A DNA stretch of 64,000 nucleotides from Dioscorea cayenensis subsp. rotundata (Eukaryota > Streptophyta > Magnoliopsida > Dioscoreales > Dioscoreaceae). The stretch's first letter is position 1; each line of letters begins with the position of its first letter. A program made the translations under genes and the position numbers. Location: the NCBI RefSeq assembly GCF_009730915.1, contig NC_052477.1, forward strand, positions 28,344,420 to 28,408,419. Reading direction: 5' to 3'. This document shows, piece by piece, positions 11,551 through 25,300 of this stretch. Under the pieces are notes generated by a model. The model was not told the origin of the DNA. It saw nothing but the letters and a program-made list of their open reading frames with translations, and made no database searches.

Positions 11551-14500
11551 GGTAACGATCTCCTCAGCTCCTTATCAAGCTCCGATGATGTTCTTTTGCG
11601 ATCACTCCGATGGGTTTTTGTAGATCTTTTCTTTTCTTTTTTTTGTTTTTTATTGTGGTTTTGTGACAAAGCGAGCGATTTTTTATGTTCTATTAAAAGG
11701 GATGAGATCGGAAATATTTCCAAGAAAATGATTGGAAGTTTTAAACAAAAATGGAGGAAATTTTGGTTTTCGATCTCTTGTTGTCGCTGTTTGTGGTTCG
11801 AAATCGGATTTTTGGGGTTTTTGTTTGTTTGTTTGGAAGTTTATTAGGTTTTATTTTTACCTAAAGGTTTGTTGTGATCCATGGTGGAATTTCCTAGAAT
11901 AGGGTGTAAGTCGGTTTCCCTAAAGTTGGTAACTTGATAAAGTGAGCCAGTTGTCTTCTATTTATTGACATCTTGCTCACAATCCTTCGTTTCCGGTAAG
12001 TGGAGTTCCTGATTTTCGCTCACTCTGTTGCACATCACATCATGATCAATGGTACGGTGTGTAACCCTCTTTACAGGTTTTTGGAAGTCAATGAATTGCA
12101 ATTAATTTTTGATTAGGATTGAAGATGTTGTTCAAAGAGATTTTTTTCTTAGCCCTTCGAAAAATCGAAAATTTAATTTATTTTTGCTGGTGTTCTTGTC
12201 CTCCGGTTAGTTGAGTTCTTACTTTTGGGATTGATTCCATGGTTAACATCTTGTCAACAAGGCTTTCAATACTCTTTAGTTAGTACTAGAGTAATTTTTC
12301 AAAAGTTAAGGGGTTAGAAGCAAAACTCCATTCTATTAATCAAGGTTGTTGTACTTGTCCTCAGCTATGAATTCAATTTCGCTGGTATAATGAGTGAGAT
12401 TTTTTAGAGATTCAAAAATCGAGTTTTGATTATTTAATCCCAATTTTTTACTAGTTGCTTTTATTGGGCTGCATGTGGTGTAGGGTCCTGTGGCCCCGCC
12501 CTTTAATTTTTGATGCATTGACTTTGACTAACTCTTTATTTAATGGATATAGTGCCAATAAGCCCTTTATGAATTTCAATTTTCGAATTTGATGCATCTC
12601 TTTTTTTGTTGTGGTGTCTGGGCTGTTGTTATTGTTGATTCAGATGGTACCACTTACTTTTTTATGTGGGTTTTATCTGTCAATCTGATAACTCGCTGTC
12701 ACATTTGAATAGATGGCAACACATGTCTGGCAGGCACTTGTGTGAGTTGGAAACTTGAAAATAGTAGTTTATTTTTGCTGCTTGTCCGTCACCTAATCTG
12801 TTGCTATTTAGATTAGAAGACACTATGCTAGTTCAAGTATATTAATAATTGGTTATTATCCAACCATTTTTTTTTATTATTGAGAATGATTTAAAGGCCA
12901 TATGTCATAGGAGTGTCATCAATAATGCACTCAATTTCTAGGTGAAAGGTTGATTATTAAAGGTGGTGGCGAAAAAGGGTGTTGTGTTCATATTCATGAA
13001 GAGATGAATAATTAGAATGTTCAAAGCCATTAGAAGTCTTTGAGGTGATGGTCATTGTTCATATAAATTTATTGCCTAAAAATATGTTTGTTTTGGCTTT
13101 TAAACTGGATTAATTTGTTTCTTTGGGTCCTTTTGGCCAATGTGGTAGCTGCTGTTCAATATATGTTACATGTTCTCCACGAGTCTATGTCCTGCTGAAG
13201 TGGCCAAACTTAATATGTTGTAGTTGTATAGTAAGCAAATGACTTCCCTTTCACTTAATTTCAAATAAATCACTGGTATTTTGGTTTCTTTGCTCCACTG
13301 TATTTTTTGGTATGAAGCTGTAGCAGGAGGTAAGAAAGACGGGTTTTTGCGTCGAAATTAGGCAATTGAATATTTTTAATCAAAAAGGTTGATATTTGAG
13401 TTTGCTTATATAATATTTGATTGATTTGCGCTGGATCTTGTTGCCTTGTGTTTGTACTTTTACTTTAGCCTGTCGTAGTAACATACTTCATTAGGTTGGT
13501 GGTGTTTGCATGCTTGTTAGGTTTGTGGGTCCTCTTTAAAGTTTTGGACACTATGGCCTTCTTTCTCTGGTTGCCTGGCTGGTGTTGCTTTTGTGATTTT
13601 GTGCTGTAGTCCGTGAATACAAAAGCTCAAAAAAGAAGAAACATCACTTTATGGTTTAAACTTTTTTTATCGTGAGGTTTGCTCATGCCTTAGTTTATCG
13701 CTTGCGACCTTTTGTTGGTTTGGTTTATTTAGCTTTGTCTTCTGTTTGTTGTTAGACACCGGGCTTCTATTGTCCACAGTTGTACTTATGGATCGCATTT
13801 TTCTTGCCTAGCTAAGTCTTTCCTTGGTGTCTTTCCGATAGCATGAAATGTGCAAGTACTCGGAAAAATAATAATGCAATTCGTCTAGTTTTCTTTTGCA
13901 AAAATGATAAGGAGTTCATGCTGCCTTTCATTTTTCTGGTAGATGTCTGATGCTGCGCGAGTCTGTTAGGTGAACTTTACGCTTTGTGCTTCTTCGATGT
14001 GGAAGAACAATTGAATTTTTTTGTTGTGTCATTTTCTTGCATATATATAGTCTTAGTTTTCATGTTTCAAGATCTATGATGGTTGTTAAATTTCTTGGGA
14101 TCTCTTTTTTAAATACCCTTTTAAGAGACATTTTCTTAATTGGTCTCAGTCCAACATGTACCGTTAGTAATGTTTCTTGTAATGGTGTTCCCAAAGGTCT
14201 TTAATGGTCGCCAATCCTTCTATTTATTTTGGTATGGAGTTAAAGTTGTCTCTGTCTCCTGTTTTTTACCCGGTGTTCTTATTATTGCTGATTGTCAGGC
14301 CTCAATCTAAATGTTGATCTAAGTTGTCTCCGTCTCCTGTCAATGAGGTTTATATGCTACAGTTCTTCCGCCTGGTTCAATTGTTTTCATGCATATTTGT
14401 TTAGCTGTGGAATATTTTTTGAATTTTTATGGCATAAAATATTTGAATATTTTACTTGCAACCATTTTGGCTGGGTGAAGCCTGGTGCTTATGGTTGTCT

Positions 14501-14671
14501 ACAGTTGTTTTGGTGTCGAACTTTGCCTGGCATATAGTTTTCATTTATGATTTTGATGAGCTAAGTATTATGAACCTTGTGCCTGTATATGTTCTGTCTT
14601 CTTACTCTCTTGTGATCGAAACTTTATTTGCATGTTATTGTTGGCCAAGTAGCTGATCTTTTTTGGTGAAG
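11551..14671 (+). other. Long leader intron of the NETWORKED-4-like gene
   Basis: About 3.1 kb separates the leader exon from the first coding exon. It is T-rich and lacks long conserved frames, typical of a plant 5'-UTR intron. The exact acceptor is uncertain: AG dinucleotides at 14650-14653 and just before the ATG are both possible. Confidence 0.5.
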
Positions 14672-16585
14672 ATGAAGCGCATGATGTCAAAGAAATCTCA
14701 TTCTTGGTGGTGGGACAGTCACATTAGTCCTAAAAACTCAAAATGGCTGGCTGAAAACCTTGAAGGTAAAAGCATCTGTTTGTATAATGCACCAATGTGT
14801 TATCTGTCATAATAAATTCAATGATTCTAATTGTTGTGCTCATCATTATAAGTGATGAGTGGTTGCACTTTAAAATTTTCTAAGATATGATCTAAGAGTC
14901 GCACAAATCCCACGAATGCAGAGATGGACAAGCGTGTGAAAAGTATGCTGAAATTGATTGATGAAGAAGGTGACTCTTTTGCCAAGAAGGCTGAGATGTA
15001 CTACCAGAGGCGTCCTGAGCTGGTCGCCCATGTGGAGGACTTCTACCGCATGTATCGAGCACTTGCTGAGCGGTATGATCATGTCACAGGTGAATTACGC
15101 AAGAATATACAATCAGAGCTTCAGTCTCAGGGCTCCGGTAATGTATCAGACATTGGTTCTGAGCCACCGTCACCATCTGTACACTCTCCTGAGCTTATTC
15201 CCGAAAGCAAACGATCTCGACCCAAGGCAAGTCCTGGTAAAGCTGCAGGTTTTGACTTCTTCCTTCGCTCTGGGGGCAGCTCTGATGTTTCCAGGAAAGA
15301 AAGTGATCCGTCGTCATCATCTGAGTCTTCAGACTCTGAGTCCGAATCTGAAAATGGCAAAGAAATCAATGAACATGATATCACTGAAGGTTTAAATCAG
15401 AGGATAGTGGATCTGGAAAATGAGCTCCATGATGTTAAGGAGAAACTTCAAGAGTATGAAGGGAGCAGTGTTAATGGGAAATGTGAACATATGGAGATTG
15501 ATGAATACAACTCCAAGATTTCAGCATTGGAAGAAGAGCTAGCTGTTGTGAGCAAGAGGCTACGTGTTTCAGAAGCACTGATAGTAACCCTCAAACAGAA
15601 ACTTGCACAGGGCAATGCATCGTCAGAGGTTGAGCATGTGGAGCTTGATCATGAAAGGAAGCAGGTCTTGGAGATGAAAGAACGGATTGCTGTGTTGGAG
15701 GCAGAGGTAACAGATCAGAAGAAAGTGATTGAAAAACTTGATGGTGTGATTGCGGATGCCAATAAGAAATTTGAAGCCGAGGTAACAAACCGTGATCACG
15801 CAATTGAAGGCTATAAAGCAGAAATTGCCAATGCATCTGAAAGGTTCTCACAAGAGAAATCTCACCTTGAGGCTGATGTTGCCAAACTTACTGGTACAAT
15901 TGTCAACCTGAGAGCTGAACTCAATAAGATTTGTGCAAGTGAAGTCAGTGCTTGAAGCTAGTGTGACAGACCAAGAGAACACAATCAAGGAACTGAAAAG
16001 CCACTGCAGCTAGTGCTGCAGAGAGATTCTTGCAAGAAAACTCTTCACTTAAAGAGGAAATCCTTCATGTCTCAGAGTTGCGCACTGCCCTCGAGACAAA
16101 ATCTCATAACAGTAGAGGGTGAATTAAACCTTCTCAAGGCTGAGAAGGCAGAAGCATCTGTTGAGAGTGAGAAGCAGATCGAAAACTTATACAAGTCCAT
16201 CTATGAACTCAACGTGAAAGTTGAGATACTAATGTCTGTAAAAGAGAATCTGGCAGCAAAGTTAATTGTCTTCAGCAAAGACCTGCAATGCCGTGACGAA
16301 CGTATAATTGAACTTAATAATCATTTGCATGACTTGCATTTGGAGCATGTTAAATTGATCAAAGAGATCGAAGAGGCACAAAAAACTAGTCTGGAGCTTA
16401 GGGGTAAGGTGAAGGAGCTGGAGGAGGAAGTAGATAAGCAGAAGCTTGCTGTTTTAGATGGCGCCGAGGGGAAAAGGGAGGCAATACGACAACTATGCTT
16501 CTCTCTGGAGCATTACAGAGATGGATACAAGCAACTAAGGCAGGTGATTCAGGGACACAAGAGGCACACTGTCATGGCAGTTTGA
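14672..16585 (+). CDS. NETWORKED 4-like actin-binding protein; frame broken in last exon
   Basis: The product is a plant NAB-domain (KIP1-like) protein of the NET4 type, a family that links actin filaments to membranes such as the vacuole. The coding exons are 14672-14765 (31 codons plus one base) and 14922-16585. The NAB domain spans about residues 8-85, with [32 protein letters not shown] and [18 protein letters not shown] serine/acidic linker (about 155-180) and a long heptad-type coiled coil follow. The C-terminus ([28 protein letters not shown]) is typical of NET4. Between about 15921 and 16119 the frame is lost by three +1 steps, near 15921-15950, at an AAAA run (15996-15999) and at a GGG run (16117-16119). 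Together they restore the original frame. As written, translation stops at 15953-15955 after 375 residues; without the breaks it would be about 585 residues. It could be a pseudogene, or the breaks could be consensus errors. Confidence 0.85.
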
Positions 16586-18060
16586 ATTGTTGGTCATCTT
16601 CCTTGTAAAAATATCTGAATTATGTTGGTGTATCCTTGTATTTCTGTTGTCTTGTCTGTGATGAACTTTGAAGAGGAACTTTGTTGTCTTATGAGATAAT
16701 TCATCTTTTAATTTTCAATGTCTGGAATCAAAATGGTTTTTCTGATTGATGAATGTAGTAGATTATTTATGTGCAGTGTCAGGTTGTTTACAGTCTAAAG
16801 ATTTCTTCTTGTTGACAAGAGCTTGCACAGGTTAAACAAGAGTCTTATATACTTTTTTGTAAACATGGCATTTTGATGATTTGAAAATCATGAATGAGAA
16901 ATTACTTGTCACAGTGGAGATTTGATTGGTTGATTATGAATGATTTGTGTCAATGTATATATTACAAAACTCTGTTTATGATTTCTGTGAACATGATTTT
17001 ATTATCATGCCTTTCAATGCCTAGGATATGAAAGATGAGTAACTTGTGTACTGTTTCATTTTTCGCTCATTACTATTATTTTGTACCATTGGAGATATGA
17101 AGGTGAGAAATATTTATTTATTTTTAATAACAACAAGACAGAAGAAAACTAGAAAGAAAATAACATAACTCTGCTAAAAAAATAAATAAAATATAAAAGA
17201 AAATTTTATATTCACCGATCATGAAGGGGAGAGACTGAAAATCACTAAGTTGTGTTAGGTGGTAGAATTAGTCAGATCGCTTTGTGAGATGCTTGGATTA
17301 TTTAAGATAGTTATCAACCAAGAGTTTTATAAAGCTAAGATTTCTTTTAAGTCATCAAGAATGACTTCCTAAATTCAGCCTTATGAGAGTTTAAAGTTGC
17401 ATTGATTCCATATCACCAATTTTACATATTGTAATGGAAAGGAAAAAACACAATACAAGAGAAACATTTGACTTAGTAGTTTATTTATTTTTATATTAAA
17501 AACATTTGACTTTCTCCCAAAATTCAATCTGTTTTAAATTTATTTTATATCTAGAATTTATTGATATTTAAAAGTTTTTTTACATAATCTGGATTCTGGA
17601 AGTTAAGAAAATATTTCTTCCAGATAATTTATTCACATTTAAACCATATTTTTTCAAAATTCATAATCCTAAACTAAACCAAAATTTTGATAACATTTGT
17701 GTCACAGACATTGGCTCGTCAAAAAAAAAAAATTGTCCACATTATAAAAATCAAAATAATAGTAATAATCAATTTTTCCCAAAAACACAGCTTTATGAAT
17801 AATTTAATTCCCATTTTTTAATGAATTTTATTTTTTTAAAAAACTGATATAAATGAGCCTCGCCGATGCTGATTAGATCAAGAGGTCGGACGACCCGCCA
17901 GCTCAAAACATCGACGGTCCATTGGATGCCACGTTTTCAACTCAACGGTTCAGATTACTTTCTCAATATCCTCAATCTCGACACATATCTAACCTACTTA
18001 GTAAAAGACCAAAATACTCTTCTCCGTCTTCCATAGTTCCTCTTTATTTCCAAAAATTAA
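16586..18060. other. Spacer between NETWORKED-4-like and SHPRH-like genes
   Basis: The first 150-250 bases are the likely 3' UTR of the upstream gene. The rest is AT-rich without supported frames. Near 17870-17960 a GC-richer patch (GACCCGCC, GCCACG, CTCAACGGTT) looks like promoter-proximal sequence of the SHPRH-like gene. Confidence 0.5.
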
Positions 18061-18170
18061 AATAATATAAAAAGATATCCTAAAACCTCTCGTTTGTGTT
18101 CTTGATCTCAAGCTCTTCATTGAATTCTCAAAATCTTCTCGAATTCCATCTCTGGAGACTGATTCTACAG
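18061..18170 (+). promoter_or_regulatory. SHPRH-like gene core promoter and leader exon
   Basis: A TATAAAAAG motif at about 18066 is followed by a leader starting near 18095 and a donor (CTACAG|GTATTC) after 18170. A leader intron then runs to an acceptor with a long T tract (TTTGCAG, AG at 19241-19242), 65 bases before the start codon. Positions come from motif spacing only. Confidence 0.5.
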
Positions 18171-19307
18171 GTATTCCCTTCGATCTTCTTCGCTTTGTTT
18201 GCTCAATTGTTCAAACTGTATCTTCTTTTATGCTAATTTTAGTTTGTTTGCGTTTGGGCGTGGTTATGATTGGTTCTAGGGTTTAAAGATTTGATTTTTA
18301 AGCGCCTAGAAACTTCTGTGAATTCAATTTCCTTTTATTTGTTCGCATTGTTCGTCAAAAATGGTTTCTTGGTTTCTGTTTTTCAATTTGTTGTTCAATA
18401 ATTCCGCTATTCAAATGAGTAAATCTTTTTGGTATAAACTAAATTTTCCTCAAGATACTTTATGTGGTTATTTATGAGCGTGGAAGTATATTCAGTGAAT
18501 GAATTTAACTATATAAAAATGATCTTTTTCTTGGTGATTATAGGGTATGCAACTATAGGTTTATTTGGAAGCAGTGGGCTCCTCTTTTGGAAAAAGGTGT
18601 GATCTGGTTAACCAATTAATTTTTGATCAATTTTGTGAATTCTCTTTTTGTGCAATTTTTCTCACTTTTGTTTTGGAGTTTGTTGTTATGATAAAACCAA
18701 AGTTTTATTTTTCTATTTATCGATTTGCTATCCGTCGAAGTATTTAAAAGACCGATTTTTATGTGTTTGCATTTATTTTTATTGAGAATGTGAATTTTCT
18801 ATTTGCTCATATTATTATTTATTAGACAAATTGATGTAATGGTTCTATTGGACTTGTGAGTTTTTTTTTTTGGCAAGGAATGTCTGTCCTGCCTGACTAA
18901 GTAATTTTTGTAGCTATCACTTTTTCTTTATTTTTTTTTTAATTTTTTGTGGCTTTAATTTTCAATTAGTTTGTATTCTCATAAAAACCGCAACAAATTG
19001 GCTTGTCACACATTCTTAAATTTTATGGACTATTTACTTCTTCTTTAAAAATTGGATTCTCTATTTGTTCACTTTTTTAAATAAGTTGAAGTAATGGGTT
19101 TCTCAATCCTTTCTTTTGAAAGTTTGTGATTTCATAATAATTGTAGCAAATAGGTAGGTTGAGCTTGGCGAATTTTGTGAGCGGTGACTCCTTTTTGTGA
19201 TTTTGTTAACTTTTTTTTTTTTTCCTTCATGCGAGTTTGCAGCATTTGGTGCTTGAATATGTGCGTTTGGAAGCAGCTTTTTCGTAGTATAATTCCTTCC
19301 TGATGCT

Positions 19308-22300
19308 ATGGGTAGAAGAAAAGCCCGGCCAATTAGATCTGAAGGGATATCATCTAACATTGGCGTCCCAGACAGTACTAATTCAGATGAGAAATTGAAT
19401 AATGATTGCCAATTGGAAGCAGTGAATGAAAATGCTAATGAGCAAGTCTTGGAATCACAGAAATCATTTTATATCAACATTGATAGAAACCATTGTGATT
19501 TTGATGAGTATTTTGACATTGCTGAAATTATTCTAAATGACGTGAGGTTTCCTGACGGAGATGTGGTTGATAGATCGTTTGAGGACAAAGTAGATCCTGA
19601 ATTTTCTCTTCGGTTTAAATTGATTGGCGTAGAGGAATCTAGTGTTAAGTTAGGCCATTGGCCTGTTATATCAGCTGATAATATCTTTCTCGAATGCATT
19701 TTTTTAGATAATTCAACTTCTGAGGGTGGTAGCAAGTCAAAGGTGCTTTTATCTGGTGTTTTTGATGGTCCTGATGAGGGTGTTTCTGGGCTTGTTCACT
19801 TGGTTAGTCAGAAGTTATTGACGATAAGGCTTGTTTCAGGAGTTGGAAAGCTGGTGGACCTTTTCAGGGTAAGGGTCGAGATACTGAGGAATGCTTTTAA
19901 TGCTTGTGAATCCCTCTTGGAGATTGTCAGACAGCCATGGAGGAAGAGCATGATCAATGTGATGCCTTGGTTGCGTCCTGAAGTCACAAGCTCAGAGGCT
20001 ATATATGGAATTACTTTGTCCAAGGAGGAGCAAGCTGAAGTTAATGTAGAAACAACTGATAATGGTTCAAATAACAATTCTGGGTTTGATGCTGCTGGTT
20101 TTTATGATGTCATCAAGCCTTCAAAGTGAGCATTCCCCCTATTTTTCTTGTCTCAGCAATTATTGATATTCTGTTCCTTTGTCACACTAAGTGACTTTAT
20201 CATCTCATTGCAGACTATATTTTGCAAACTCTGTTAGGTAATATAATGTTAAGCAACTGAGAAGGCTATTTATTGAAGTTTTAGTCTAGTTCTAAAGCTG
20301 AATTATTAATCAGAAACATCATATTTGATTGACAATTTGATTGGGAAAAAATAATTTGATATGATGATTTATGCATGCAATCACAACAAGCAAATCTTCA
20401 GTCTTATAATTGTTATTCTTGTTTATGTTATTATGTGGTCTGCACTTTGTTTCTCTGACAGAGAGGAACCGATGTTAGAAGAAAGACTGCCGGACTTGCT
20501 TCCACAACTTAGACCATATCAGCTTCGTGCTGTTTATTGGATGCTTCAGCAAGAGAAGAGAACTTGTGAAACTTCAGATGAGAAAATACAGAGTGAACTG
20601 TTTGCTCCATTTTCAGTGGCAGTAACTTTCCTAGAAAAGCACTCCAGAATGTTTTATAATCCTTTCAAGTAAGTCTGCTGCAATTGAAATTCTGCTTGAA
20701 GTTCTTGGACTGTAAATTGCTTCTATATTGCCTTTTCAAGACTGGCATTTATGGTGTGGGATAATCTTGCTAATGAGAAAAAGACTTTTGTCATAACTTT
20801 GATTTGTAACTAAAAACTTGTTGTATGGCTAATATAGATCAGGAATTTTTGCTCAAGTAAACTAGGGAGTGGTTTTGGTTGGTGGAAGTGGAATTCAAGT
20901 GAAGTAGTGGGCACTTCCAATACAGAGGCATTCATGCCTCATGGCAATCCTGTGTGATGCAATTATGCATCTGGATTTCATTCGTGCTGTTGTATTTTAC
21001 TTCTGTTTTACTCCTTTCTTTCAAGTCGCTATACCTTCATTTTCTGTAAAGTGTATTTAGGAGTATCATCAATGATAATTAGGCGAGTATGTTAGCCTTT
21101 GAGTTGTCCCGTTCTTTTAGTCTCTGACCATGATTTGTTTTCCTTTTCAGCGGTAATATTTCATTACATCCTGAATCATCAAAATCTCTTATTTCTGGCG
21201 GGATTCTAGCTGGTAAGTTCCTTCCTTTTGGTCTTTCATTTGAACTAGTTAATTATTCTTGCTGTCAAATGACTTGTTCGATTTCTGTTTTTATGTGACT
21301 GACCAATCAAAGATGAGATGGGTCTGGGGAAAACCGTCGAATTGCTTGCATGTATCTTCGCCAATCGTATGCCGTCCTTGAAAGATGGCATAATTTCTTC
21401 GAGTAATGACTCCCAGTATTCAGGTGGACAGATAAAAAGACAAAAACGGGATCGTGTAGAATGCATATGTGGGGCAGCGACTGATAGCTCAAAATATGAA
21501 GGACTTTGGGTGCAATGTGATGTTTGTGATGCATGGCAGCATGCAAATTGTGTAGGCTATAAACCTAAGAAGAAACATTCAGTCACTGATGAAGTTCACA
21601 ACTTAAAAGGCGATAACAAGGTTTTAACCCGTAGTTCAATGAAGCGAAAGAGCAAGAAAAATGCCACTGACATAATTGAGATGGCTGGGAATTATACATG
21701 TGCATTGTGTTCAGAACTTTTTGAAGCTGCTAATTCCAATATATCTACTGGTGCGACTCTTATTGTTTGTCCAGCCCCCATATTGGCACAATGGTATTCA
21801 GAAGTTATGCGGTATCGCTCTTCTTTTTACTTATTCTATTTTCTATAGATTTTACTATATACTTTAGATTATATTTTATCGTGGGTATGTGTGTGAGTGA
21901 GCTCACTTTTTTTACTGAACACCAGGGTGGCTTTTGGTAGGTGTCGTTAAAACCTAGATTAACTTGGTTTGGAGTTTGGTTGTTTAAATTTGTTTTGGAG
22001 GGAAAATTTTATTTGAAGTTGCCAAACTTTGACTCAATTAATTCTAATCAAAGTGGATGCTTTAAAATATACATTCTGATTAATGGGCTGTTTATTAATA
22101 TCATATATAAATTAATTAAGTCTTGAAAAAAGTTACCAACCCAGATTTTCCTTCTGGTGGAGGTCCTTAGATGACCCAGATCCCCAACCAAACACACCCT
22201 GGTGGTATGACATCAGATGGTTTGCTTTTGAAAGATTTGCAGCATTATCTGGATTTTGCTTTGTGAATTTAGGAATTTGCTTTCATGACAGTTAGGAACT

Positions 22301-25300
22301 TGATGTTTTTTATGCGCATGTGCATGCAAGTGTTTCAGGAGTGCACTTTTCTAGGGACTTGATTTTGGAGGTTGAATGTCAGTTTCAATGAATATTTCAT
22401 TGGATCCTTCAATCTGTTCAAGTACTTCAACATGATTGAGGGAAGATATGCTGCATGGTTGAAATAATTCTCAGTGGACATTTGTAATAATTCTTGACAC
22501 GTTTATGTTGTTGTTGTTTTTGTTGCTTTTTTTATTTTATTTTATTTTATTTGTGTCAGACATATGGTAAATATTTGTTCTTGTTCATGAACAGCAAGTT
22601 AGCAGCCTATGCCTTTCTGCCCCTTGTTATATTTGGTTTTGGTCATTCAACTATCTTACTGACTACTTGGCCTTCTTGCTACAGCCATACCAGGCCTGGT
22701 TCTCTCAAGGTTTCCATATATGATGGTGCGAAAAATGCAGCCTCCTCTGCAACTTTGACAACTGATATGTGCGAGCTTGCTGCAACAGATATTGTGCTAA
22801 CCACATATGATGTGCTAAGAGAAGATTTATCACATGATTCTGATAGGCATGATGGTGATCGTCGTTTCATGAGATTTATGAAGAAGTATGCACCATTTTT
22901 ATTGTTTATGAGAAGCTTTTTGTGTATCTTTCTTAAGTTGTTTAGATCTTAAAGTAGTTATTTAGTGCCTCTGCCCTTGCCAGTTTCATAATAATAACCT
23001 TTGCTTGGCAGTCAGTCTTTCATCTTCTTTGTGCTTTTGTCCCAGAAGAAACAGTGTGGCATATTTTACATAACTAAGGCACTGATGAATGGATAAAATT
23101 CTCCCAAGATCTTAAGATGCTCATGAGTCATGGAACACTGTTTACCAGTTATCTGACTGTACTCTGGCAATTACAGTTTCATCTCCTTAATATAGCTTAC
23201 TGCCACTAAAGTACCTTGGTTCATAATAGGCCCTATAGTTAAAGATATGGAATTTTTTTTTTATATTAAGAAATACCTTGGCTCATAATTGGCCCTATAG
23301 TTAAAGATATTGCAAATTCTTACAGGTTTTTTTTTGGTTATCTTTTTCATTATTTTTGTATTTCACATCTTCACACCAGATATAGTCTTTGTGGATAAAT
23401 CAGCCAGCTTTATCTATTTGTACAAAATTTCTTTTCTCATCAAATGGTAAAGTGTGGGAGGGGGCACTTTGCAAATGCAATACAGGGTTTTTGCAATTGT
23501 TTAATATCAACAGATAAAAGAAGCACCTAAGGGTTTTTTGAAACTACGTTTAACCATGACATTGTCAGGATATATAATTACCCGAGGATGAAGGTATTTG
23601 CCTTAAAGGTGCACTACGTTATGAACATCATAGATTGCATGCCGTTTGTTATATGCTGTTGTCATTCTTTGTTTATTTTTATACTGTTGTTCTCTCCGGG
23701 TTTTTGGTGCAGTAATGTTGCTATGTAAATTCAGGTACCCTGTTACCCCTACAGTTCTTACAAGGATAAATTGGTGGAGACTCTGCTTGGATGAGGCTCA
23801 GATGGTTGAGAGCAACACATCTTCTGTCACTGAAATGGCAATGCGCATACGTGCTCAACACCGTTGGTGTATCACTGGCACTCCTATCCAACGAAAGTTT
23901 GATGATATGTATGGACTGTTGCGGTTCCTCAGAGCCAATCCTTTTGATGTTTATCGATGGTGGGCTGAAGTTATCAGAGATCCATATGAGGTATACTTAA
24001 ATGCCAAGTTTCCTGTAGATGGTTCTTGTTAGTTTGATTTGACATTCTTCCATGGGGCATCCATGATATCATTTAGGATGAAGAAATTTGAATTTTGATT
24101 GCTTTGCTTCTTTGAATACTTCTGATATTTCATGGCTTTGGGCTGAAAGCATGTGTATTTAATTTATTCTTGACAACAATTAGAACTAGAATTATGTTAG
24201 TGTGACTACGTAATAAGTTGCTCATAGAAAGTTCATAAAGACATGGTACAGGTCACATCAATGTCATAGCATCTTTGTGCCTTCAGGCTTAGACCATAAC
24301 TAATAAAACAACCAATGTTTTTGTAGCATCTGCATTTTGTGGGTGGGTGGGTGCGTGCGCGTGGGTACCACAGCTAAGAAAAGAACCAATGTTATTTAGG
24401 TGGAAATTACTATGATTACAGGCTATATCCTTATATCATATAAACAATTATTGAAAATAATAAAGTAACGGGTTGCTAGGGGTGGACATGGTTAATCCAA
24501 CTTTGTATGCAACCTCAATCCAAACTTACTTTGATGTGGAAAAAGAAAAGGGAAAAAGAAATTTTGGTGGGAACATGTTGATTTTTTATTGGATTCGTAA
24601 AACACATTATATCTTTGACATGAAAGTGATATTTGTTCTTTCTGACTATTTTGACAATTTATTTTTCAGAGAAGGGATGCTGTTGCTGTGAAGTTTGCTC
24701 ATAGGATTTTCAAGCAAATTATGTGGCGTTCATCCAAAATTCATGTGGCAGATGAGTTACAGTTGCCTCCTCAAGAGGAGCATGTGTCATGGCTTAACTT
24801 ATCACCAATTGAAGAACATTTCTATCAAAAGCAACATCAATCTATTGTCTCCTATGCACTTGGAATTGTCAGAAGCTTTAAAAATGATATTTGCAAAAGG
24901 AGACATCCATCAGGTAATAAGATTTATGGACTTGGGGGTATAAATGAGTGAAGTATATTTATACACTATGGTGTGTTTTATTCTATGCAGGTAACAATGC
25001 TTCTTTTGATGATGTTGTTCTTTCTCGAGATGAGGTTGCAAGGCTTCTATTTCCACTCTTGAAGCTTCGCCAGGCATGTTGCCATCCTCAAGTCGGGAGT
25101 TCTGGTCTCTGCTCTTTGCAAAGTTCTCCATTGACTATGGATGAGATTTTAGAAGTGAAGTCACTGAGCCTCCATCCGCTACCTAATTTTGCTTACTCCA
25201 ATTACCCTCACTCTCATGGGTTTCTAAGATCTAAGAATTTTTGGTGTAGGTATTAGTTGGAAAGGCCAAAATTGAAGGGGAAGAAGCTCTCAGGAGGATT

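Noticed and set aside
11423..11847. Leader-region frames of 66 and 137 codons
   Set aside because: They cross a good donor at 11551 and run into a T-rich intron; low-complexity hydrophobic translation.
17940..17953. CTCAACGGTT as an MSA element for the SHPRH-like gene
   Set aside because: Only the AACGG core and the YY positions fit; flanking consensus bases do not, and there is no second copy.
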